Assembly: GCA_902497145.1 (NCBI GenBank)
Contig: CABVDR010000070.1
Span: 1-12,600, forward strand
Reading direction: 5' to 3'
Length of the DNA stretch: 12,600 nucleotides
Origin: an uncultured Oscillospiraceae bacterium
GTDB taxonomy: Bacteria; Bacillota; Clostridia; Oscillospirales; Oscillospiraceae
Positions 5,965 to 11,933 of the stretch are shown one piece after another (the stretch's first letter is position 1; each line of letters begins with the position of its first letter). The translations under genes were made by a program, and so were the position numbers. The notes under the pieces are model-generated. The model searched no databases, had not been told where the DNA came from, and saw only the letters and a program-made list of their open reading frames with translations.

Positions 5965-7881
5965 ATGGGAGTTGCCGATCTGCTCAGTCCCCAGCGTATC
6001 GAATTGAATCTCCCCCTCCGGGACAAGCAGGCCGTGCTGGAGCGGCTGGTAGAACTGGAGGGCCGGGGTGATGCTATTATTGATCTGGAGGCCTTTCGCC
6101 AGGACATGATGGCCCGGGAGGCCCAGGGCGGTACGGCGGTGGAGGCCGGAATCGCGGTACCACATGCCAAATCCTCTGCGGTGCGCTACCCCAGTCTGGC
6201 GGTGGTTACCCTGCAGGAGGGGATCGACTGCGGCGCACTGGACGGGGTGCCCTCCGACATCTTTTTTATGATCGCGGTCCCGGCGGACGCGGAGCTTCAT
6301 ATGGCGGTGCTGGCAAGGCTGACCACGCTGCTGATGGAGCCGGAGTTTCTGGAGCAGCTGCGCCAGGCCGTCACACCAGAGGAATTTCTAAATCTTGTGG
6401 ATGAGTTTGAACAGCGCCTGCCCCAGCTTAATTCCAAGTGGCAGGTAGCGCCCACCGCCAAAGTGCTGGCGGTGACCGCCTGCCCCACCGGCATCGCACA
6501 CACCTACATGGCGGCTGACGCGCTGGAGCGGGCCGGCCAGCGGCTGGGGGTCTCGGTGAAGGTAGAGACCCAGGGAGCCGGCGGAACGAAAAATAAATTG
6601 ACCCCTCAGGAGATCCGTCAATGTACCGCAGTGATTATTGCTGCCGGGCGGGAGGTGGATATGAGCCGCTTCCAAGGGATCAAGGTGCTGCGGGTGTCTG
6701 TCAATGAGGGAATTTACCGGGCGGAGGAGCTGATCCAGCGGGCGGCATCCGGAGACGCGCCGGTATATGGCGGAGTGGACCTTCCCCGGGAGGTGGAGCG
6801 CATCGAGCGCATCGGGGTGCGGTCCTATCGGCAGCTGATGAACGGAGTCAGCCACATGCTGCCCTTTGTTATCGGCGGCGGCATCCTAGTGGCGCTGGCC
6901 TTCCTGTTGGATGACCTGTCCCTGGGCTATGCCCACTTCGGCTCCAATACTCCGGTGTCTGCCTGGCTGCGGGCGATTGGACAGGCGGCCTTGGGCTTTA
7001 TGCTGCCTATTTTGGCCGGATTTACCTCGGTTGCCATTGCCGACCGTCCGGGAATGATGGTGGGCTTTGTGGGCGGCGCACTGGCCGCCTCGGGAGCCAC
7101 CCTGGCCGCGCCAGAAGGTTCCGGAGTGGCGGCCGGATTTTTAGGGGCCATCATCGCCGGCTTTGCCGGGGGTTATCTGATGGTGGGGCTGAAGAAGCTT
7201 TTGGACCGGCTGCCAGGCACCATAGAGGGCATCAAGTCCATTCTGCTTTACCCGGTGGCGGGACTGCTGATGGTGGGCTTGTTTATGTGCTTTATCAATC
7301 CTTTTGTCGGGGCGCTGAACAATGCGTTGTATGGAACACTCCAGACCCTTGGGCCTGAGAGCCGGGTGGCTCTGGGAGCGCTTTTGGCAGGGATGATGGC
7401 CATTGATATGGGCGGGCCCTTCAACAAGGCGGCCTACCTATTCGGCACCTCCACCTTGGCCGCCCTGGCCACCGGGAAGGAATCAGATGTGATGGCGGCG
7501 GTGATGATTGGCGGGATGGTGCCGCCTCTGGTTATTGCGTTGTCCACCACCTTCTGCAAAAGCTGTTTTACCCCGGAGGAGCGCAAGTCCGGCGCGGTAA
7601 ATTACATTTTAGGACTGTGCTTTGTTACAGAGGGGGCGGTACCCTATGCAGCCAGTGATCCTCTGCGGGTGCTGCCGGCCTGTATTTTGGGCTCGGCGGT
7701 GGCGGGAGGACTGTCCATGCTGTTTGGCTGCGCCGTGCCGGCCCCCCATGGAGGAATTTTCTTGTGCCCCGTGATGATCAATCCGGGGGGATACATAGCG
7801 GCGCTGGCAGTCGGCTCTTTGGCGGGGATGTCTGTGCTGGCTGTGCTGAAAAAGAATCGCACGATCCTGCGGGAGCGCTAG
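5965..7881 (+). CDS. fruA: PTS fructose-type transporter, EIIABC fusion
   Basis: This is a membrane phosphotransferase permease that imports and phosphorylates a sugar, most likely fructose to fructose 1-phosphate. EIIA spans residues 4-150, with phospho-His67 in GIAVPHAK. EIIB spans 163-262, with phospho-Cys173 in VTACPTGIAHTYMAA and the typical ETQGAGGTKNKLT. EIIC spans about 288-630 and contains NGVSHMLPFVIGGG, IADRPGMMVGFVGGALAASG, AIDMGGPFNKAAY and PHGGIF. All three domains look intact, in the A-B-C order common in Firmicutes FruA. ATG 5965 is preferred because AAAGGGGGG lies six bases upstream, giving 638 residues. The GTG at 5935 would add ten residues without a ribosome site. Mannose-type or other fructose-like substrates are possible, because no fruK (1-phosphofructokinase) or regulator accompanies it here. 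Confidence 0.93.
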   Translation: MGVADLLSPQRIELNLPLRDKQAVLERLVELEGRGDAIIDLEAFRQDMMAREAQGGTAVEAGIAVPHAKSSAVRYPSLAVVTLQEGIDCGALDGVPSDIFFMIAVPADAELHMAVLARLTTLLMEPEFLEQLRQAVTPEEFLNLVDEFEQRLPQLNSKWQVAPTAKVLAVTACPTGIAHTYMAADALERAGQRLGVSVKVETQGAGGTKNKLTPQEIRQCTAVIIAAGREVDMSRFQGIKVLRVSVNEGIYRAEELIQRAASGDAPVYGGVDLPREVERIERIGVRSYRQLMNGVSHMLPFVIGGGILVALAFLLDDLSLGYAHFGSNTPVSAWLRAIGQAALGFMLPILAGFTSVAIADRPGMMVGFVGGALAASGATLAAPEGSGVAAGFLGAIIAGFAGGYLMVGLKKLLDRLPGTIEGIKSILLYPVAGLLMVGLFMCFINPFVGALNNALYGTLQTLGPESRVALGALLAGMMAIDMGGPFNKAAYLFGTSTLAALATGKESDVMAAVMIGGMVPPLVIALSTTFCKSCFTPEERKSGAVNYILGLCFVTEGAVPYAASDPLRVLPACILGSAVAGGLSMLFGCAVPAPHGGIFLCPVMINPGGYIAALAVGSLAGMSVLAVLKKNRTILRER

Positions 7882-7911
7882 AAGAAACGGGTCAGAAGGA
7901 GAGAGGGAACT

Positions 7912-8166
7912 ATGGTATGCGCAAAAACCACCGTGCTACATGAAAGTGGACTTCATATGCGGCCCGCTCAGGAATTTGTTGGTGCGGTAGCTAACTACCC
8001 CTGCAAGGTAATGATCAAGGTGGGGGAGAACTGTGTGAACGGCAAGAGCATCCTCAGTGTTATGGCGGCCGGAATCCAGAAAGGAACCCCAATTGAGATT
8101 TGCTGTGATGGGCCGGGGGAACAGGAGGCCCTGGTAGAGGCCTTGAAGGTATTGGCCAAGGTATAA
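7912..8166 (+). CDS. ptsH: Phosphocarrier protein HPr
   Basis: This is the cytoplasmic phosphate carrier of the PTS. It takes phosphate from Enzyme I and passes it to EIIA. His15 sits in the active-site string ESGLHMRPAQEF, and Ser46 in the regulatory string NGKSILSVMAAG, where HPr kinase acts in Gram-positive bacteria. Having His15 separates it from Crh, which lacks this histidine. At 84 residues it is a little shorter than the typical 87-88. It begins 30 bases after fruA, with AAGGAG (7896-7901) ten bases before the ATG, and ends at a strong terminator, so the two form an operon. Whether this is the only HPr of the cell or a fructose-dedicated copy (FPr-like) cannot be decided from the window. 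Confidence 0.95.
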   Translation: MVCAKTTVLHESGLHMRPAQEFVGAVANYPCKVMIKVGENCVNGKSILSVMAAGIQKGTPIEICCDGPGEQEALVEALKVLAKV

Positions 8167-8173
8167 CAACATA

Positions 8174-8210
8174 CAAAACGCGCGCCCTGCTCAGCAAGGC
8201 GCGCGTTTTG
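8174..8210. terminator. Strong terminator after ptsH
   Basis: A 13-bp perfect inverted repeat pairs 8174-8186 (CAAAACGCGCGCC) with 8198-8210. An inner TGCT-C-AGCA stem is stacked inside it. The run of four T residues is short, but the GC-rich stem is very stable. The structure is symmetric, so it may also stop transcripts from the convergent copper operon, for which I see no other terminator. Confidence 0.88.
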
Positions 8211-8255
8211 CATTGGAATTGGAGAGGAAGAAAAGCAAGATAAATCGGCGGATTC

Positions 8256-8297
8256 GGACGGAGCAGAGGGGGTACCCCGTCCTGTCCACGTGCACAG
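8256..8297. repeat. Inverted repeats in the ptsH-csoR gap
   Basis: The 209-base gap between the two convergent genes holds the ptsH terminator. It also holds GGACGG (8256-8261) facing CCGTCC (8277-8282), the palindrome GGGGTACCCC (8269-8278), and a 16-base near-palindrome CTGTCCACGTGCACAG (8282-8297) with one mismatched pair. No T-run follows either way. I see no open frame with a ribosome site. The role is unknown; chance is possible in GC-rich DNA. Confidence 0.3.
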
Positions 8298-8375
8298 ACT
8301 ACCATAGAGAAGGCCCCAAGACAAGGAAAGTGAAGGAACCTTAAGATAGCCTTACAGACCTATAGCTTTTGGCCC

Positions 8376-8639
8376 TCAGTCGGCAAGCTTGTCAATCAAA
8401 ACGGCCAATTCGTTCAGCTTTTCTTCCGGGTCACCGGATGCTACCGCCTGACGCACACAGCTGTTCATGTGAGCTTTCAGCACCATGCGGTTGGCCTTTT
8501 TCAGAATGGACTGGGTGGCCATCAGTTGGTTAGACACATCCAGGCAGTAGCGGTCCTCCTCCACCATCTTCAGAATCCCGTCGATCTGCCCCCGGGCGGT
8601 TTTCAGCAGGCGGGTGACCTGGTCGTGGTCGGCCTTCAC
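8376..8639 (-). CDS. csoR: CsoR-family copper-sensing repressor
   Basis: This is an all-helical DNA-binding repressor that leaves its operator when it binds Cu(I). The 87 residues include the family helix TRLLKTARGQIDGILKMVEEDRYC. The Cu(I) ligands appear as Cys36 in EEDRYCLDV and His61-x3-Cys65 in KAHMNSCVRQA, the C-H-C set of true copper CsoR proteins rather than nickel or formaldehyde sensors. The GTG start at 8639 overlaps the copA stop as GTGA, and GAGGTGG lies about ten bases upstream within copA, so translation is probably coupled. A longer in-frame opening back to 8813 would encode a low-complexity Arg-rich stretch antisense in character to the CopZ domain and is not used. Placed last in the operon it controls, it gives negative autoregulation. 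Confidence 0.93.
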   Translation of the reverse strand: MKADHDQVTRLLKTARGQIDGILKMVEEDRYCLDVSNQLMATQSILKKANRMVLKAHMNSCVRQAVASGDPEEKLNELAVLIDKLAD

Positions 8640-8845
8640 TGGATGCCCACCACCTCGTAGCCTGCGGAGGTGACCGCGTCCTTGAGCTCCTCGTCGGAGA
8701 CCGGGGCGGACAGGGTGACGGTGGCGCACTTGCCGTCCAAGTCGGCTTTGGCGGAGCTGACGCCGCCCAGCGCGGTGAGGGCCTTCTCCACGTGGGCCAC
8801 ACAGTGCTGACACATCATGCCTTCGATCTGAATTTTCTTTTCCAT
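8636..8845 (-). CDS. copZ: Possible independently translated copper chaperone CopZ within copA
   Basis: An in-frame ATG at 8845 opens exactly the last 69 residues of the copA frame. They start MEKKIQIEGMMCQHCVAHVEK and end at the CopA stop. That is the length and layout of a free-standing CopZ (ferredoxin-like heavy-metal domain, Cu(I) ligands Cys12 and Cys15 in this numbering), which carries Cu(I) in the cytoplasm to CopA and CsoR. AAAAAGGAG lies 11 bases before the ATG, so internal initiation is plausible. No stop codon separates it from the pump, so ribosomes translating copA would also make it as a C-terminal domain. Whether the free form exists is an inference from the ribosome site. Confidence 0.6.
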   Translation of the reverse strand: MEKKIQIEGMMCQHCVAHVEKALTALGGVSSAKADLDGKCATVTLSAPVSDEELKDAVTSAGYEVVGIQ

Positions 8846-11233
8846 GGTTTGTTCGTCTCCTTTTTCGTTGTTAATTTGGTTGGATTGGCTGATTTGGTTG
8901 GAGTCGTCGGGCTGGGGCTGCTCCAGGGGACAGGCTCCGGTGCAGGGAGCGGGGCGGAACTTGCTCTTGAAGAAGCGCAGCCGCAGGGCGTTGGACACCA
9001 CACAGAAGGAGCTCAGGCTCATGGCGGCGGCGGCAAACATGGGGTTGAGCTGCCAGTGGGTCCAGTGGTAAAAGACCCCGGCGGCCAGGGGGATGCCCAG
9101 GCTGTTATAGAAGAAGGCCCAGAACAGGTTCTCCTTGATATTGCGGATGGTGGCACGGCTGAGTTCAATAGCGGCGGCGGCATCCAGCAGGTCGGACTTC
9201 ATGAGCACGATGTCGGCGCTCTCGATGGCTACATCGGTGCCCGCTCCAATGGCGAGGCCCACGTCAGCCCGGGCCAGGGCGGGGGCGTCGTTGATGCCGT
9301 CGCCCACCATGGCCACCTTCTTGCCCGCCTCCTGGAGCTGGCGCACCTTCTGCTCCTTATCCTGGGGGAGTACCTGGGCCATGACCTGGGTGACGCCCAG
9401 CTCCTTGCCGATGGCATCGGCGGTGCGCTGGTTGTCGCCGGTGAGCATGACCACGTCAAGCCCCAGCTGCCGGAAGGCGGACACCGCCTGGGCGCTGGTG
9501 GGTTTCGGGGTATCGGCCACGGCGATGACGCCCAGCACCTGTTTTTCATCAGCAAAGTACAAAGGCGTCTTGCCCTCTCCGGCCAATGCTTCCGCTTTTT
9601 GGGGGAAGTTCCCCAGAGACACGCCTGCCTCCTCCATCATAGCCTGGTTCCCCGCCAGGAAGGTGCGGCCCTTGAGTGTGGCCCGCACGCCCCGACCGTG
9701 GACAGCAGTAAAATCGGTCACGGCAGCGGCGGACAACCCACGACGGCGGCTCTCCTCCACAATGGCGGCGGCCAGGGGATGCTCCGACGGCCCCTCCAGG
9801 CAGGCGGCCAGGGTAAGAAGGCCATTCTCGTCGGTTTCCTCACCGGGGAGAATGCCGGTGACCACCGGCTTGCCCTGGGTGAGAGTGCCCGTCTTGTCCA
9901 GCACCACCGTGTCAATGCTGTGGAGGGTCTCTAAGGCTTCAGCGGATTTGATTAAAATACCGTTTTCCGCCCCCTTGCCGGTGCCTACCATAATGGCCAC
10001 CGGAGTGGCCAGACCGAGGGCACAGGGGCAGGAGATGACCAGCACGGCTACCCCGGCGGTGAGGGCACGGGTCACGTCATACCCACTGACAAAGAACCAC
10101 ACCAGGGCGGTGATGGCCGCGATGGTCATAACGACAGGAACAAAGACCCCGGCCACCTTGTCGGCCAGCTTGGCAATGGGAGCCTTGGAGGCGGCGGCCT
10201 CCTCCACCAGGCGGATCATCTGGGCTAAAGTGGTGTCCTCGCCCACCCGCAGGGCCTCAAAGGTGAAGGAGCCGGAGCGGTTCATGGAGGCGGCAGCCAC
10301 CTTGTCCCCCGGTCCCTTGTCCACGGGGAGGGATTCGCCGGTAAGGGCGGACTCGTCCACGGCGGAGCTGCCTTCCACCACTATGCCATCCACCGGGATG
10401 GACTGGCCGGGCCGGACCACAATGTGGTCGCCCACCCGGACCTCCTCCACGGAAATTTCCACCTCGGAGCCGTCCCGGAGGACATGGGCGGTTTTAGGGG
10501 CCAGATCCATCAGACGGTTGATGGCCTGAGAGGTCTTGCCCTTGGAGCGCTTCTCCAAAAACTTGCCCAGCGTGATGAGGGTGAGGATCATCCCGGCGGA
10601 CTCAAAGTACAGGTCCATGTGGTAGCGCTCCACCAGCTCCAGATCGCCGTGGCCCAGGCCGTAGCCCATCTGGTAGATGGCAAAGATGCCATAGATGACC
10701 GCCGCCGCCGAGCCCACGGCGATGAGGGAGTCCATATTAGGGGCACGGTGCCACAGAGTTTTAAAGCCCACCTTGTAGTAGGCATCATTGATATACAAAA
10801 TGGGAAGGGTGAGCAGCAGCTGGGTCAGGCCGAAGGCGATGGCATTTTCCGTTCCCAGCAGGAAGGAGGGAAGAGGAGCGCCCAGCATGTGGCCCATGGA
10901 GATGTAAAAGAGGGGGATGAGAAAGACAAAGGACCAGATGAGACGCCGCTTCATGGCCCCCAGCTCTTGGGCCAGCTGGCTGTTGGGGTCCGGGAGGGGG
11001 GCGGATTTGTCTTTCTGGGGGAGAGAGGCCCCGTAGCCCGCCTGCTCCACCGCGTGGATGATGTCCTGGGGGCTGAGGGCGTCGGGGTCGTAGTCCACCG
11101 ACATGGAGTTGGTCATCAGGCTGACCTCAGCTTTGTTGACGGCCTCCAGCTTGTTAACTGCCTTTTCCACGTGAGCAGAACAAGCGGAGCAGGTCATGCC
11201 GGTCACCTGAAAGGTCTGTTTCAAAGGGTTCAC
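8636..11233 (-). CDS. copA: Copper-exporting P1B-type ATPase CopA fused to a C-terminal CopZ-like domain
   Basis: This Cu(I) efflux pump of the cell membrane has 865 residues. In order: N-terminal heavy-metal domain with Cys15-x2-Cys18 (GMTCSACSAH); helices at about 97-115, 130-148, 168-190 and 207-225; actuator loop with TGES (298-301); membrane metal site Cys402-Pro-Cys404; phosphorylation site Asp446 in DKTGTLT; nucleotide-binding Glu484-His-Pro; GDGINDAP (644-651); and last helices with Tyr709-Asn710 and MSLSS (738-742). The CPC, YN and MxxSS set is that of Cu(I)/P1B-1 ATPases. After the last helix come PAPCTGACPL (762-770), an Asn/Gln-rich linker (776-796) and a second heavy-metal domain (797-865, Cys808-x2-Cys811). 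Typical bacterial CopA ends just after the MxxSS helix. GTG 11233 is chosen because AGGA (11243-11240) is six bases upstream; the more upstream TTG at 11290 lies inside the promoter. Confidence 0.94.
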   Translation of the reverse strand: MNPLKQTFQVTGMTCSACSAHVEKAVNKLEAVNKAEVSLMTNSMSVDYDPDALSPQDIIHAVEQAGYGASLPQKDKSAPLPDPNSQLAQELGAMKRRLIWSFVFLIPLFYISMGHMLGAPLPSFLLGTENAIAFGLTQLLLTLPILYINDAYYKVGFKTLWHRAPNMDSLIAVGSAAAVIYGIFAIYQMGYGLGHGDLELVERYHMDLYFESAGMILTLITLGKFLEKRSKGKTSQAINRLMDLAPKTAHVLRDGSEVEISVEEVRVGDHIVVRPGQSIPVDGIVVEGSSAVDESALTGESLPVDKGPGDKVAAASMNRSGSFTFEALRVGEDTTLAQMIRLVEEAAASKAPIAKLADKVAGVFVPVVMTIAAITALVWFFVSGYDVTRALTAGVAVLVISCPCALGLATPVAIMVGTGKGAENGILIKSAEALETLHSIDTVVLDKTGTLTQGKPVVTGILPGEETDENGLLTLAACLEGPSEHPLAAAIVEESRRRGLSAAAVTDFTAVHGRGVRATLKGRTFLAGNQAMMEEAGVSLGNFPQKAEALAGEGKTPLYFADEKQVLGVIAVADTPKPTSAQAVSAFRQLGLDVVMLTGDNQRTADAIGKELGVTQVMAQVLPQDKEQKVRQLQEAGKKVAMVGDGINDAPALARADVGLAIGAGTDVAIESADIVLMKSDLLDAAAAIELSRATIRNIKENLFWAFFYNSLGIPLAAGVFYHWTHWQLNPMFAAAAMSLSSFCVVSNALRLRFFKSKFRPAPCTGACPLEQPQPDDSNQISQSNQINNEKGDEQTMEKKIQIEGMMCQHCVAHVEKALTALGGVSSAKADLDGKCATVTLSAPVSDEELKDAVTSAGYEVVGIQ
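8857..8865 (-). promoter_or_regulatory. Internal Shine-Dalgarno for CopZ
   Basis: AAAAAGGAG on the minus strand, inside the copA linker, is spaced 11 bases from the ATG at 8845. In protein terms it encodes the Glu-Lys-Gly part of the linker. Such an A-rich ribosome site is out of character with the surrounding GC-rich coding sequence. Confidence 0.55.
8874..8902 (-). repeat. 11-bp direct repeat in the CopA-CopZ linker
   Basis: ATTTGGTTGGA (plus-strand reading) occurs at 8874-8884 and again at 8892-8902, a period of 18 bases or six codons. On the coding strand it yields the peptide repeat SNQISQ-SNQINN (residues 778-789). Base composition here is far more AT-rich than in the two flanking domains. 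Confidence 0.8.
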
Positions 11234-11250
11234 CCGCTTTCCTATGGATG

Positions 11251-11272
11251 ACACCCCCCTGGGGTGGGGTGT
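11251..11272 (-). promoter_or_regulatory. Probable CsoR operator at the copA transcription start
   Basis: This 22-base element has perfect 7-bp arms, ACACCCC and GGGGTGT, separated by eight C/G-rich bases, within a larger imperfect repeat (GGATACACCCC facing GGGGTGTCATCC). CsoR operators are typically G/C-tract pseudo-palindromes flanked by AT-containing ends such as GTA/TAC. It covers about +1 to +22 of the predicted transcript, where bound repressor would block RNA polymerase. Confidence 0.7.
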
Positions 11273-11278
11273 ATCCTC

Positions 11279-11307
11279 ATTGTAGTCCAAACCACCCTGC
11301 TTGTCAA
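11279..11307 (-). promoter_or_regulatory. Promoter of the copA-csoR operon
   Basis: On the minus strand, a perfect TTGACA (11307-11302) and TACAAT (11284-11279) have ideal 17-base spacing. The predicted start is near 11272, with a leader of about 39 bases before GTG 11233. The -35 box begins 17 bases after the stop of the upstream gene, and no terminator intervenes, so some read-through from that gene is possible. Confidence 0.85.
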
Positions 11308-11324
11308 GTAGGAAATAGCGTGGG

Positions 11325-11780
11325 CTAACTCAAATGCTCCGGGCGAACGCCCAGCAAAAGCAGCGCCCCGGCCACGGCCAGGGCAGCCTGGGTGGACTGG
11401 GCTGCCGCCGAGCGGAAGGGAAACTCCTGCCGCTCTACCACCTGACCCTGGACGGTGACCACTTCCCGCTGCAGGGCCAGCCACAGGCGGTTTCCCTCCC
11501 GGCTGGACAGGGTGAGGGTGTCCCGGGGACCGGGGCCGTAGCTGACGGCGCTGGCCGCCTGGAGCTGCCAGTACTGGGCTGGGGCATCCCCAGGCAGCAG
11601 AACTGTGCGGCACCCGGCCTCCAGGTACGGGGTTTGAGCGGCCGCCTGGGGGGAGATAATGAGCAGGGCAGGGCGGCTGGGGCTGGACCAGCCGCAGGCA
11701 AGAGTCCCGGCGGCCTGGAGCCGCCGGGTGATATCCGCTTGAATGCCCTCTTCCTGTTCCAATACTTCAAAACAGCCCAT
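11325..11780 (-). CDS. Hypothetical protein, weak resemblance to a Mur-ligase segment
   Basis: I do not recognise this gene with confidence. It has 151 residues and no signal peptide. Visible features are a hydrophobic strand RPALLIISP (36-44), CRTVLLPGDAP (57-67), ASAVSYGPGPRDTLTLSS (76-93) and a hydrophobic Ala/Leu-rich end, AALAVAGALLLLGVRPEHL (132-150). The order of a YG-containing strand, a beta-rich middle and an Ala-rich helix ending LLLGV-x-PE-x-L recalls the stretch of Mur ligases between the ATP site and the end of the central domain. The ATP P-loop (GTNGKT-type) is missing, so it would not be an active ligase. The alternative is an unrelated small soluble or membrane-tethered protein. 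AAGGGGG lies seven bases before the ATG, which supports real translation. A possible -10 TATAAA (11830-11825) has no good -35. Confidence 0.65.
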   Translation of the reverse strand: MGCFEVLEQEEGIQADITRRLQAAGTLACGWSSPSRPALLIISPQAAAQTPYLEAGCRTVLLPGDAPAQYWQLQAASAVSYGPGPRDTLTLSSREGNRLWLALQREVVTVQGQVVERQEFPFRSAAAQSTQAALAVAGALLLLGVRPEHLS

Positions 11781-11857
11781 GCGTTTGCCCCCTTTTGGAA
11801 TACAGTGTGGGTGGAATGGAGAATTTTATACAACAGATCCAGCATGAGACCCATTCC

Positions 11858-11887
11858 TTGACTTTTTTGGGGGAGATGGAGTATCAT
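11858..11887 (+). promoter_or_regulatory. Probable promoter for the topoisomerase gene
   Basis: TTGACT (11858-11863) and TATCAT (11882-11887) are 18 bases apart. The transcript would start near 11894, giving a leader of about 40 bases that ends in GAGGA (11919-11923), ten bases before the ATG. Confidence 0.55.
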
Positions 11888-11933
11888 TATGCTGTTACAT
11901 TGTGGATTTTTTTATTGTGAGGACGAAAAAGGT

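Noticed and set aside
8640..8813. Upstream extension of CsoR to an ATG at 8813
   Set aside because: The added 58 residues are Arg/Gly-rich and lie wholly inside the CopZ domain in another frame. The family starts close to the GTG at 8639.
8792..11251. Several long + strand frames (380, 464 and 275 codons)
   Set aside because: They are antisense to copA, which has every P1B-ATPase motif. Their translations are Ala/Ser/Arg- or Gly/His-rich with no recognisable domain.
11234..11290. TTG start at 11290 for a longer CopA
   Set aside because: It lies in the spacer of the promoter, upstream of the predicted transcription start, so it would not be in the mRNA. The added residues do not look like CopA.
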